Origin: Fibrobacter sp. UBA4375
GTDB lineage: Bacteria > Fibrobacterota > Fibrobacteria > Fibrobacterales > Fibrobacteraceae
DNA: 28,668 nt
Direction: 5' to 3'
Assembly (NCBI GenBank): GCA_002391195.1
Contig: DGRZ01000082.1
Span: 1,229 to 29,896 of the forward strand
In this document: positions 15,757 through 22,461 of the stretch, one piece after another
Position numbering within the stretch: the stretch's first letter is position 1
Layout: every line of letters starts with the position of its first letter
Program-made: the position numbers and the translations under genes
Notes under the pieces: model-generated
Seen by the model: only the letters and a program-made list of their open reading frames with translations
Told to the model about the DNA's origin: nothing
Databases searched by the model: none

Positions 15757-16661
15757 AAGCTATCCTGATTATCGCCCATCATTGCATTTTACCGGGAGCC
15801 TACAAGGGCTTCGAGGAAATCCTGGACAAGTTGCACCATGACTTGCCCGGTACCCGTGTGGCGAGTACCAGCCTTTTGGACCTGGAAAATGACTTGCGGA
15901 CCTTGCTTCGGGAAGATGTGGAATCGGTGACGCTCTTGCCGTTTTTGCTTTTGAACGGGCAGCACGCCAAAAATGACGTGCCCCGTGTGGTGGCCCGTTT
16001 GCAGGCCGAATTTCCGCAGATTCCCATAACCCTTTTGCCTTGCCTTGGCGACTGGAAGGAATTTGGCGACATTGTAGTTTCTGGATTGCGTGCCGTAGAG
16101 AATAATGCCCTCTCGATAACCCCGAATTCTGAAATCCAAACTCCGAATAGGTCCCTTCTTTCCATCGAACTGAACCTAGAGGGCCGTAACGTTCTTGTGG
16201 TCGGTGGAGGCCGTATTGCTTTCCGCAAGGTCAAGACTCTTTTGCCTACGGGAGCACGTATTACTGTGGTTGCTCCGCAGTTTGACCCGGAATTCGAAAA
16301 ACTTACTTCAAAGGGCGAAGCCCGACCTCATACCTCAAACCTCATAGCTATAAAAAATCGCCCCTACGAACCATTGGACCTTCGTGGTGTCTTTATGGTG
16401 TTTATCTGTACTGACCAACCGGCGGTAAACGCCCAGGTGAGTAATGACGCCCGTGCCCGTCGCATTCTGGTGAACAATGCCTGCGACTACTTGGACGGGG
16501 ATTTTATTGTACCGGCCCGTATGGACTTTGGCGAAAATATAGCGGTAACCGTCTCTACCCAAGGGCGCGCTCCCTCTTTGGCCAAGAAACTGAAACAAAA
16601 AATCCTCGCCGAATGGGGCGAGGATCTTGCTCGGATAGAGCGGGAATTTTCTGCGAAATAG
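15753..16661 (+). CDS. Fused CbiX-type chelatase and precorrin-2 dehydrogenase
   Basis: The N-terminal part (about 1-118) is a short CbiX-like sirohydrochlorin chelatase: ILIIAHHC gives a His in the usual HG position, and LLPFLLLNGQHAKNDVP matches the second metal-site motif (His71). The C-terminal part is a Met8/SirC-type precorrin-2 dehydrogenase with a Rossmann fold, NVLVVGGGRIAFRK (146-159), CTDQPAVNAQV and NNACDYLDGDFIVPA. Together they would oxidise precorrin-2 to sirohydrochlorin and insert iron or cobalt; iron is likelier given siroheme decarboxylase in the window. It starts with GTG overlapping the upstream stop by 4 nt, implying translational coupling. Repeat sequence fills the inter-domain linker (16118-16152) and a loop (16305-16345). 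The 3' end carries an antisense terminator. Confidence 0.9.
   Translation: MKAILIIAHHCILPGAYKGFEEILDKLHHDLPGTRVASTSLLDLENDLRTLLREDVESVTLLPFLLLNGQHAKNDVPRVVARLQAEFPQIPITLLPCLGDWKEFGDIVVSGLRAVENNALSITPNSEIQTPNRSLLSIELNLEGRNVLVVGGGRIAFRKVKTLLPTGARITVVAPQFDPEFEKLTSKGEARPHTSNLIAIKNRPYEPLDLRGVFMVFICTDQPAVNAQVSNDARARRILVNNACDYLDGDFIVPARMDFGENIAVTVSTQGRAPSLAKKLKQKILAEWGEDLARIEREFSAK
16118..16152. repeat. In-frame heptamer tract in the CbiX/dehydrogenase linker
   Basis: Five 7-base units: AACCCCG, AATTCTG, AAATCCA, AACTCCG, AATAGGT. They are translated as part of TPNSEIQTPNR, between the chelatase and Rossmann domains. Confidence 0.6.
16305..16345. repeat. In-frame heptamer repeat with GAA-loop hairpin in precorrin-2 dehydrogenase
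   Basis: ACTTCAA, then the 13-nt hairpin AGGGCGAAGCCCG (16312-16324, GGGC-GAA-GCCC), then ACCTCAT, ACCTCAA and ACCTCAT. It is translated as SKGEARPHTSNLI within the dehydrogenase, after the VVAPQFDPE strand. Confidence 0.75.
16596..16625 (-). terminator. Minus-strand terminator inside the 3' end of the siroheme gene
   Basis: On the minus strand ATCCTCGCC (16625-16617) pairs with GGCGAGGAT (16610-16602) over a 6-nt loop and is followed by a T run (16601 downward). It would end the convergent lipoprotein transcript within the coding region of the chelatase/dehydrogenase gene. Confidence 0.75.
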
Positions 16662-16663
16662 GT

Positions 16664-17395
16664 TTAGTCGCAGTAGTTGGCGCCTTCGACTTCCATGCCG
16701 CTTTTGCAGGTGGATTTGACGGCGCTAAAGGCCATTTCTTGGCTGGCTTCTTTGGTCATGTCGTAAAAACTATAGGTATTTTCGTCCTTGTGACCATTGA
16801 TGTCCAGAATTAGCTTTGAACCGTCAACGGAATACGTGTAGGTTGTAGGTTCACCGAAGGCATCGGCACGGACAAAATGCCAAGTGGAGAAATCTCCCCT
16901 GACGATGGCGTCGCACTGGCTCTTGTCAATGCAGTTGTCGTTGCCCTTGTTTTCTTTGGCGGGGCATCCTGTGCCCAGGGTGCCACCGTGGTCTTCGCAA
17001 CGCAGTTCCAGAGCGGAGGCGGCCATGGATCCTTTTTCAAATTCTGTACATTTTTCGCCCATGGTGCCAAAGGCTTTTTGGCCTTCTTCGGGAAGATTGT
17101 CGCAGGAAATCATAGCGACGGGGGCACTGCCAGAGGATTTTTCGCCGCTGTCGGCAGAGGGGGTGTTGCTGCTCGAAGATTTGCCGGAGTCTTCGTTGCT
17201 TTCGGAAGATTCTTCAGTGTTATATTCTTCGCTATTACTCTCGCTGGAATCCGTTTCTTCGGAGTTGCTGCTGGTGATAGTGCTGTCTTTGCTGTCGGAA
17301 GAGTCGGTGGCATTTGAACTGCTGTCGTCACCGCAGGCCACGAAACCGGCCATGGAGATGAGGGCGGCAGAGAGGAAGATTTTTTTGGAAAGCAT
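16664..17395 (-). CDS. Ser/Glu-rich Fibrobacter-type lipoprotein
   Basis: This 243-aa lipoprotein has signal MLSKKIFLSAALISMAGFVA and lipidated Cys21, followed by GDDSSSN. Residues about 25-90 are a low-complexity Ser/Glu/Asp/Thr linker, probably a flexible spacer from the membrane. The C-terminal domain (about 95-243) holds eight or so Cys residues, with MISCDNLP, GEKCTEF, LRCEDHGGTLGTGCP and the final YCD, suggesting disulfides. AAAGGA precedes the start. It is paralogous to the next gene upstream: the signal is nearly identical and the xCExxGGT segment is shared. No enzymatic motif was recognised. Its terminator lies inside the convergent siroheme gene. Confidence 0.85.
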   Translation of the reverse strand: MLSKKIFLSAALISMAGFVACGDDSSSNATDSSDSKDSTITSSNSEETDSSESNSEEYNTEESSESNEDSGKSSSSNTPSADSGEKSSGSAPVAMISCDNLPEEGQKAFGTMGEKCTEFEKGSMAASALELRCEDHGGTLGTGCPAKENKGNDNCIDKSQCDAIVRGDFSTWHFVRADAFGEPTTYTYSVDGSKLILDINGHKDENTYSFYDMTKEASQEMAFSAVKSTCKSGMEVEGANYCD

Positions 17396-17450
17396 GTGTG
17401 TTCCTTTGTTGTTTTATGTTTCTATTTGATTTACAGAGTGGATAAATAGG

Positions 17451-17475
17451 AAAGGATCCCCAAACGGGACCCTTT
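17451..17475 (-). terminator. Probable terminator between the two lipoprotein genes
   Basis: AAAGGATCCC (17451-17460) pairs with GGGACCCTTT (17466-17475) with one A-C mismatch over a 5-nt loop, just past the stop of the upstream lipoprotein on the minus strand. The T run is short and interrupted, so confidence is moderate. Confidence 0.5.
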
Positions 17476-17498
17476 CTTTGTCTATGGAGTACAAGGGC

Positions 17499-18203
17499 TT
17501 AGTCGTTGCAGGTAAAGCCTTCGCAAGAAGAATCGTAGTGGTTACCCTTCTTGCAGGTGCACTTTGCGGCGTAGTCTTCTGCTTTGCAGCCACCAGCAGT
17601 GTTCATTGTTCCTCCCATCGCTTCGCACTGGGCGGAGAGACTAGCCTCGTCGGCCTTGGCTACTTCGTCACAGGTTTTTTCTCCGAAGAATTCCATGGCG
17701 CAGGAAACCAGGTCGCCAGTGGGGCCGGTAAGTTCTTCGCCACCTTCGGAACCTTCGCCGCCTTCTTCACCGCCTTCGGAACCTTCACCGCTGTCGGTAG
17801 ATTCAGTGTTGCTGTCGGTGGATTCGGCACCGCTATCGGTGGAAGTAGTTTCGCTTGCGGAGGATTCAGGAGTCTTGTTGTCGTCACCTTCGGTCTTGCC
17901 TTCTTCGTCACCTTCGGTGCCCTTTTCTTCTTCCTTGGCGGGGCAGACCTTGGAGGGCATGCTGTTAATTAGCATGTTCCACTGGCTGACGCCATCGCAT
18001 TCGTAGGTGTCGGGACCTTCTTCCACGATAATCGTTTCGCACTTGCGGTCGGCGTTACATTCCACATCGGCCAGGTCAAAGAAGGTGGGAACGCTCTTGG
18101 GGAGTTCGCCGGAACCGGAGTTGGAGGAACTGTCGTCGCCGCAGGCCACAAGACCGGCCATGGATACGAAAGCGGCAGAGAAGAAGATTTTTTTGGAAAG
18201 CAT
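17499..18203 (-). CDS. Acidic Fibrobacter-type lipoprotein, paralogue of its neighbour
   Basis: This 234-aa lipoprotein has signal MLSKKIFFSAAFVSMAGLVA, Cys21, then GDDSSSN. A folded segment with Cys pairs (VECNADRKCETIIV, TYECDG, SKVCPAKEE) precedes a long Glu/Gly/Ser/Thr low-complexity region (about 95-155). A C-terminal Cys-rich domain follows (VSCAMEFFGEKTC, AQCEAMGGTMNTAGGC, AKCTCKKGNHYDSSCEGFTC). Its domain order differs from the neighbouring paralogue, because the low-complexity spacer lies between two Cys domains instead of at the N-terminus. AAAGGAG precedes the ATG. Surface location is inferred from family style, and the function is unknown. Confidence 0.85.
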   Translation of the reverse strand: MLSKKIFFSAAFVSMAGLVACGDDSSSNSGSGELPKSVPTFFDLADVECNADRKCETIIVEEGPDTYECDGVSQWNMLINSMPSKVCPAKEEEKGTEGDEEGKTEGDDNKTPESSASETTSTDSGAESTDSNTESTDSGEGSEGGEEGGEGSEGGEELTGPTGDLVSCAMEFFGEKTCDEVAKADEASLSAQCEAMGGTMNTAGGCKAEDYAAKCTCKKGNHYDSSCEGFTCND

Positions 18204-18358
18204 TTTTGCTCCTTTTTTTCAATGTTAAAAGTTTGTCCTAAATATAAGTCAAGAATGCAGTTGTTCCTTGTTTTTTTTGTTACGATTTTCTTACAACGAT
18301 GACAAAGTGTTCACGGGGCGTTCCCTTGGTCCGCAGTCGGGGTGTTGCGGCCTTTGAC

Positions 18359-18404
18359 CACTTAGCGCTTCAGCGCTTATGTGGGCATGGCCACCTTTAG
18401 GTGG
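18359..18404. repeat. Hairpin-pair repeat shared with 22411-22453
   Basis: CACTTAGCGCTTCAGCGCTTA is followed by TGTGGGCATGG and CCACC-TTTA-GGTGG. The copy at 22411 has AGCACT-TT-AGTGCT where this one has AGCGCT-TC-AGCGCT, a compensatory A-T to G-C change that keeps the stem. Confidence 0.7.
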
Positions 18405-18454
18405 TGTGTCCCCGCTAGAGGGGGTGGTGGAAGCCCCGGCAAAGAATCGGGAAT

Positions 18455-18488
18455 GAGATTGCTTCGTCGTTTCACTCCTCGCAATGAC
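18455..18488 (-). repeat. GTCATTGC...GCAATCTC palindromic repeat
   Basis: On the minus strand it starts GTCATTGCGAGGAG and ends CGACGAAGCAATCTC, with terminal stem ATTGC / GCAAT. This matches a widespread bacterial dispersed-repeat style, and it shares the GTCAT...ATC ends with the other palindromes here. Confidence 0.65.
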
Positions 18489-18571
18489 AAACGCTGGGCG
18501 GGGCTGCAACCAGGGGGAGACTTCCCCCACCCATTCACAAAAAATTAAATTTCCAGTACCAAACATTTCTC

Positions 18572-18711
18572 ACCTCTAGCCTCGTGCTCCGAGCCTTCAG
18601 CCCTAACCATCAACCACTCACCACTCACTACTCACCACTCATCACTCATCACTCATCACTCATCACTCATCACTCATCACTCATCACTCATCACTCATCA
18701 CTCATCACTAA
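18572..18711. repeat. Heptamer tandem array forming the whole pth leader
   Basis: Twenty continuous 7-base units. The first are degenerate (ACCTCTA, GCCTCGT, GCTCCGA, GCCTTCA, GCCCTAA, CCATCAA), then CCACTCA variants, then nine perfect TCACTCA units (18642-18704) and a final TCACTAA. The array ends one base before the pth ATG, leaving no room for a Shine-Dalgarno site. Because 7 is not a multiple of 3, unit gain or loss would change any upstream reading frame. Confidence 0.92.
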
Positions 18712-18712
18712 T

Positions 18713-19267
18713 ATGTATCTCATCGTCGGACTCGGAAACCCTGGAACCCAGTATAGCAACACCCACCACAACGCGGGCTTTATGGCCGTCGAGAAATTGG
18801 CCGACCCGAACAAGGATTGGAAAAGCGAGCACAAGGCGCTTACCATGAAGGTGAACATCGCGGGGGAGGAATGCCTGCTGGTAAAGCCCCAGACCTACAT
18901 GAACTTGTCTGGCGAGGCGGTGCAGGCCCTGATGACCTGGTACAAGGTGAAGGTGGATCATCTGCTGGTGTTCAGCGACGATGTCAACCTGGACGTGGGA
19001 CGTATCCGCTGCCGCAAGGACGGCAGTCACGGTGGGCAGAACGGGCTTCGGAACATCATCGAGCATGTGGGGGACAAGTTCCCGCGAATCCGTTTTGGCG
19101 TGGGCAAGTGTCCGCCCAAGTTCGACCTGAGTAACTGGGTGCTGGCGAAGTTTTCGCCCGAGGACCGGCCCGTTTTCGAAGAGGCCATCGCGAAAGTTCC
19201 CGCCCTGGTGGAATGCTATTTCAAGCTCGGCATGGAAAAGTGCATGGAACGCTACAACGGCAAGTAG
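18713..19267 (+). CDS. pth: Peptidyl-tRNA hydrolase
   Basis: Pth hydrolyses peptidyl-tRNA released from stalled ribosomes. The 184-aa form starting MYLIVGLGNPGTQYSNTHHN matches the family start, including the conserved N (GLGNPG), Y and catalytic His in HHNAGF. LVKPQTYMNLSGEAV and FSDDVNLDVGRIR, with the conserved Asp, follow. HGGQNGLRNIIEHVG and FPRIRFGVG complete the signature. A longer in-frame start (18584) would add 43 residues that are only translated heptamer repeat (THHSSLI units), and I reject it. The leader has no ribosome binding site. The next gene (DUF4416) starts 10 nt after the stop, so the two are probably one transcript. Confidence 0.96.
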   Translation: MYLIVGLGNPGTQYSNTHHNAGFMAVEKLADPNKDWKSEHKALTMKVNIAGEECLLVKPQTYMNLSGEAVQALMTWYKVKVDHLLVFSDDVNLDVGRIRCRKDGSHGGQNGLRNIIEHVGDKFPRIRFGVGKCPPKFDLSNWVLAKFSPEDRPVFEEAIAKVPALVECYFKLGMEKCMERYNGK

Positions 19268-19277
19268 TGGGGGCAAG

Positions 19278-19868
19278 GTGAAAGCATCGCAATTTTCGGA
19301 GAATGCGCAACTGCTGGCCTTTGTGCTGCAGCCGGGGCCCGAGTGGCTTCCGGAGGTGATTGACGCCCTGGAACGCACCTGGGGGAGTATCCGCCACAAG
19401 GGAAAGTTGTTTCCCTTCGACCAGACTCCCTATTACACGCCCGAAATGGGGGAAGGTCTGTATCGCGGAGTTGTATCATTTGAAAAGGAAATCCCGCCGG
19501 AGACCATCGCCTTGGAGAAGGAGCGGAGCAACGCCCTGGAGCTGACCATGGCGCAGGCGGCACACCCCGATGCCCGCCGGGTGAATATCGACATCGGCTA
19601 CATGGACCTGGACAAGGTGGTGCTTCCCAGTTACAAGCGGGGACCCTTCAAGCTTTATGCGGGCGGAGGCGTGTGGCTGGACATGCTCTTGACTTATGCC
19701 AAGGGGCAGTTCCACCCTACGGCCTGGGCCTTTGAAGATTTCAAACGGAATCCTTACCAGCACGACTTGCAGCTCATCCGCGAAAAGTTCAAGAAGATGG
19801 GTGGCGGAAAGCACGAATTAGGTGACGAGAAGTCTAACTCGGGTAATGCTCCGTCGCGGGACTTGTAG
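19278..19868 (+). CDS. DUF4416 family protein
   Basis: The 196-aa protein carries the DUF4416 pattern: FPFDQTPYYTPEMGEGLYRG (about 45-64), VSFEKEIPPETIALEKERSN, then RVNIDIGYMDLDKVVLPSYK (about 100-119) and GGGVWLDMLLTYAKGQFHP. The family's function is unknown. It starts with GTG, 10 nt after pth, with GGGGGCAAG ahead of it. The tail (from about 175) is hydrophilic and probably disordered. It lies between pth and an L-asparaginase with spacings of 10 and 8 nt, so the three genes likely form an operon. No link in function is evident from sequence. Confidence 0.8.
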   Translation: MKASQFSENAQLLAFVLQPGPEWLPEVIDALERTWGSIRHKGKLFPFDQTPYYTPEMGEGLYRGVVSFEKEIPPETIALEKERSNALELTMAQAAHPDARRVNIDIGYMDLDKVVLPSYKRGPFKLYAGGGVWLDMLLTYAKGQFHPTAWAFEDFKRNPYQHDLQLIREKFKKMGGGKHELGDEKSNSGNAPSRDL

Positions 19869-19876
19869 GGGGAGAG

Positions 19877-20827
19877 ATGGCAAACGGAAAGAAGCGAATT
19901 GTAATTTTGGCCACCGGCGGAACCATTGCCGGCGTAGGCGAGCCCGGCAAGAGCACGGGCTATGTTTCGGGTCAGATTTCTGCCGAAGACCTAGTAAAGT
20001 CAGTGCCCGAACTTTCGGAATACGCCGAAGTCACGGCGGAGCAAATCTGCAACGTGAATTCCGACGACATTACGGACAAATTATGGATTAAGCTTTCGAA
20101 CCGCATCAGGGAACTGCAAGAAGACGAAACCGTCGACGGAATTGTGGTGACCCACGGCACCGACACCATGGACGAGACGGCCTATTTTATAAGCCTTACG
20201 GTCAAATGCGAAAAAGCCGTGGTGTTGACAGGTTCCATGAAGCCCGCTACGGCGAAGGACCCCGACGGTCCGGCGAACCTCTTGGGTGCAGTCCGTGCAG
20301 CGGTAGGTTTTGCCATCGACGACGACCCTCCGGCAAACCTGGTGTGGGTGTTTTTTGCAGGGGAACTCTTTGATGCCCGCGGCGTGCAAAAATGCAGCGC
20401 CTCGGCCATAAACGCCATGGGGGTGGATGCTCCCGGCGAAGGCTCCAACTGGAATGCCCTCAAGGAGCAGAATTTTTTTGACGTGTCGAAACTCCAGGAA
20501 CTGCCTCGGGTGAACGTGGTCTATTTTACGGTAGATGCAAACCCGAAGGTGCTGGAATATGCCTCCTGCGTTTCGGACGGTCTTGTGATTGCGGGGGCGG
20601 GCTCGGGCGAGTTCAGCCAGGCCTGGGCCAAGGTCCTGGAACGTATCGACATTCCTGTGGTCATAGCGAGCCGCACCCATCACGGGCTGGTGACGTTGAA
20701 CGAAACTCTTGCCCCCGGCTGTATTTGCGCAGGGAGACTTGCGCCCCAGAAGGCGGCGGTGTTGTTGAAGCTCGCCCTCACGGTAACGGAACGGGTGGAC
20801 GACATCAAGCGGGTCTTTTCGCTGTAG
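19877..20827 (+). CDS. ansB: L-asparaginase, type II-like, without signal peptide
   Basis: It hydrolyses L-asparagine to aspartate and ammonia. At 316 aa it has the two catalytic-Thr signatures: ILATGGTIAG (10-19) and VVTHGTDTMDETAYF. GSMKPATAKDPDGPANLLGAV and the C-terminal region with SRTHHGLV follow. The ATGGTIAG form resembles type II enzymes, but there is no signal peptide, so it should act in the cytoplasm; type I versus II cannot be settled here. GGGGGAGAG lies 1-9 nt before the ATG. Third gene of the probable pth operon. The downstream gap holds a heptamer tract rather than an obvious terminator. Confidence 0.93.
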   Translation: MANGKKRIVILATGGTIAGVGEPGKSTGYVSGQISAEDLVKSVPELSEYAEVTAEQICNVNSDDITDKLWIKLSNRIRELQEDETVDGIVVTHGTDTMDETAYFISLTVKCEKAVVLTGSMKPATAKDPDGPANLLGAVRAAVGFAIDDDPPANLVWVFFAGELFDARGVQKCSASAINAMGVDAPGEGSNWNALKEQNFFDVSKLQELPRVNVVYFTVDANPKVLEYASCVSDGLVIAGAGSGEFSQAWAKVLERIDIPVVIASRTHHGLVTLNETLAPGCICAGRLAPQKAAVLLKLALTVTERVDDIKRVFSL

Positions 20828-20843
20828 GCTTTTTTTACGCTTT

Positions 20844-20878
20844 TTTCTAGCCCCTAAACCCTAGACCCTAGCCTCTTT
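20844..20878. repeat. Heptamer tract upstream of guaB
   Basis: TTTCTAG, CCCCTAA, ACCCTAG, ACCCTAG, CCTCTTT: the reverse complement of the GGGNTAG-type units at 13859. It ends 33 nt before the guaB start and would cover the -35 position of the promoter proposed from the TATATT at 20884. Confidence 0.7.
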
Positions 20879-20883
20879 TTTTC

Positions 20884-20889
20884 TATATT
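20884..20889 (+). promoter_or_regulatory. guaB: Candidate -10 element of guaB
   Basis: TATATT, 22 nt upstream of the guaB ATG, matches the -10 used at recA and the 7524 lipoprotein. No good -35 is visible, since that position falls in the heptamer tract. AAGAGG (20899-20904) is the likely ribosome site. Confidence 0.45.
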
Positions 20890-20911
20890 TACTACGCAAA
20901 AGAGGTCTATT

Positions 20912-22369
20912 ATGAAACTTTTGCCAGAAGCCCTGACGTTTGACGACGTCCTTCTTGTTCCCGCTGAATCTTCTGTTTTGCCGGCCCAGACCGACGTGAG
21001 CACTCAGCTCGCCCCCAATATCAAGCTGAACATTCCTATCATCAGTGCCGCCATGGACACCGTGACTACGGCTCCTTTGGCCATTTCCCTCGCCCTGCAG
21101 GGCGGCATCGGCATTATCCACAAGAACATGAGCGTCGAAGACCAGGCCGAAGAGGTCCGCAAGGTCAAGCGGTGGCAGTCCGGTATCGTTGTGAACCCGG
21201 TGACCCTGGATGCTGATCAGCCGGTTTCTGCCGCTTTTGAACTCCGCGCCCGTAACAAGGTGAGCGGTTTTCCGATTCTTTCCAAGGGTAAGCTGGTGGG
21301 CATGCTTACCAGCCGTGACCTGCGCACCGTGAGCGACATGAACGCGAAGATTCGCACCGTGATGACCAAGAATCCGGTGACGGCAAGCCCCAAGGTGAGC
21401 CTCGCAAAGGCCAAGGAAATTTTGGCCGAAAAGCGCATCGAGAAGCTCCCGCTGGTGGATGCTTCCGGCGCCCTGAAGGGCCTTATCACTATGACAGACA
21501 TTCTGAAGCGCGAAAACAACCCCAACGCTAGCCTGGATAAGAACGGACAGTTGCTCGTTGGCGCTGCCGTGAGCACTTCTGCAAATACACTCGAACGCGT
21601 CGCCGCCCTCGTGGACGCCGGCGTGGACATGCTCATTATCGATACGGCTCACGGCCACCACATCGGTGTGCGCAACATGGTGAAGACTGTCCGCAAAAAA
21701 TACCCGAAGCTCACGATTTGCGCAGGCAACGTCTGCACTCCCGAAGCGGTTGCGGAACTGGCCAAGTGCGGCGCCAACATCGTGAAGGTGGGCATCGGCC
21801 CCGGTTCTATTTGCACCACCCGTATCGTGGCGGGCGTGGGTTACCCCCAGTTCTCCGCCGTGGTGGAATGCGGCAAGATGGCCCGCAAGGTGGGCGTGAA
21901 GATCATTGCCGACGGTGGCCTCAAGTTCTCGGGCGACATCGTGAAGGCCTTGGCCGCTGGTGGCCACGCTGTGATGGTGGGTTCTCTCTTTGCCGGTACC
22001 GAAGAAGCTCCGGGCGAAGTCATCTTGGCCGATGGCCGTAGCTACAAGAGCTACCGCGGTATGGGTTCCCTCGGTGCCATGAAGGCCGGTTCTGCTGATC
22101 GCTACTTCCAGGGTGGCGTGCAGGAACCCCGCAAGTTCGTTCCCGAAGGCATCGAAGGCCGCGTGCCCTACAAGGGCCCCCTCCGCGACACCGTTTACCA
22201 GCTGATTGGCGGTATCCACTCTGCCATGGGTTATGCCGGTGCTGCTAACCTCGAAGAACTCTACAAGAAGGCGACCTTCGTGCGCATTACGGGTGCAGGC
22301 CTCCGCGAATCTCACCCCCACGACGTGACGATTACCAAGGAAGCCCCCAACTACCGCACCGGCGAGTAG
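20912..22369 (+). CDS. guaB: Inosine-5'-monophosphate dehydrogenase
   Basis: GuaB oxidises IMP to XMP with NAD+, the committed step of GMP synthesis. At 485 aa it has standard length and domain order: LTFDDVLLVPAES at the N-terminus, ISAAMDTVT (45-53), a CBS pair (about 95-205), DTAHGHH (244-250) and the active-site loop GIGPGSICTTRIVAGVG with Cys301. The second barrel half follows with IADGGLKFSGDI, GSLFAGTEEAPGE and the flap region YRGMGSLGAMK. The start is supported by AAGAGG 7 nt upstream. It is followed by a nested palindromic repeat and then the nucleotidyltransferase gene. Confidence 0.98.
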   Translation: MKLLPEALTFDDVLLVPAESSVLPAQTDVSTQLAPNIKLNIPIISAAMDTVTTAPLAISLALQGGIGIIHKNMSVEDQAEEVRKVKRWQSGIVVNPVTLDADQPVSAAFELRARNKVSGFPILSKGKLVGMLTSRDLRTVSDMNAKIRTVMTKNPVTASPKVSLAKAKEILAEKRIEKLPLVDASGALKGLITMTDILKRENNPNASLDKNGQLLVGAAVSTSANTLERVAALVDAGVDMLIIDTAHGHHIGVRNMVKTVRKKYPKLTICAGNVCTPEAVAELAKCGANIVKVGIGPGSICTTRIVAGVGYPQFSAVVECGKMARKVGVKIIADGGLKFSGDIVKALAAGGHAVMVGSLFAGTEEAPGEVILADGRSYKSYRGMGSLGAMKAGSADRYFQGGVQEPRKFVPEGIEGRVPYKGPLRDTVYQLIGGIHSAMGYAGAANLEELYKKATFVRITGAGLRESHPHDVTITKEAPNYRTGE

Positions 22370-22383
22370 TCCCGTTTTAGACT

Positions 22384-22461
22384 GTCATCCCCGCGCAGGC
22401 GGGCGGACAGCACTTAGCACTTTAGTGCTTAGTGCGCATGGCCACCAAGGTGGGGATCTCC
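22384..22461. repeat. GTCATCCCC...GGGGATCTCC element containing a second repeat
   Basis: The outer ends are the GTCATCCCC / GGGGATCTCC palindrome family. Inside lies the hairpin-pair unit 22411-22453 (AGCACT-TT-AGTGCT, then CCACC-AA-GGTGG) that also occurs alone at 18359. This looks like one repeat inserted in, or recruited by, another. It ends 11 nt before the next start codon, which lacks a Shine-Dalgarno. Confidence 0.75.

Larger units (their letters stand above)
18291..18571. repeat. Gene-free block of nested short repeats
   Basis: No credible gene is present between 18204 and 18712. This part holds a hairpin-rich unit (18359-18404) also found at 22411-22453, a GTCATTGC...GCAATCTC palindromic repeat (18455-18488, minus sense), and several G/C-rich inverted repeats. 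A minus-strand frame through it yields the RSETTKQSH peptide, which is just the translated repeat. Confidence 0.7.

Noticed and set aside
18291..18566. A 91-codon minus-strand frame
   Set aside because: Its peptide contains RSETTKQSH, the translation of a dispersed palindromic repeat; no family or ribosome site is present.
18572..18711. CRISPR-like array
   Set aside because: Units are 7 bp and contiguous, with no unique spacers and no cas genes nearby.
18584..18712. A 43-residue N-terminal extension of Pth
   Set aside because: It is only the translated heptamer array (THHSSLI units); the family start MYLIVGLGNPG is at 18713.
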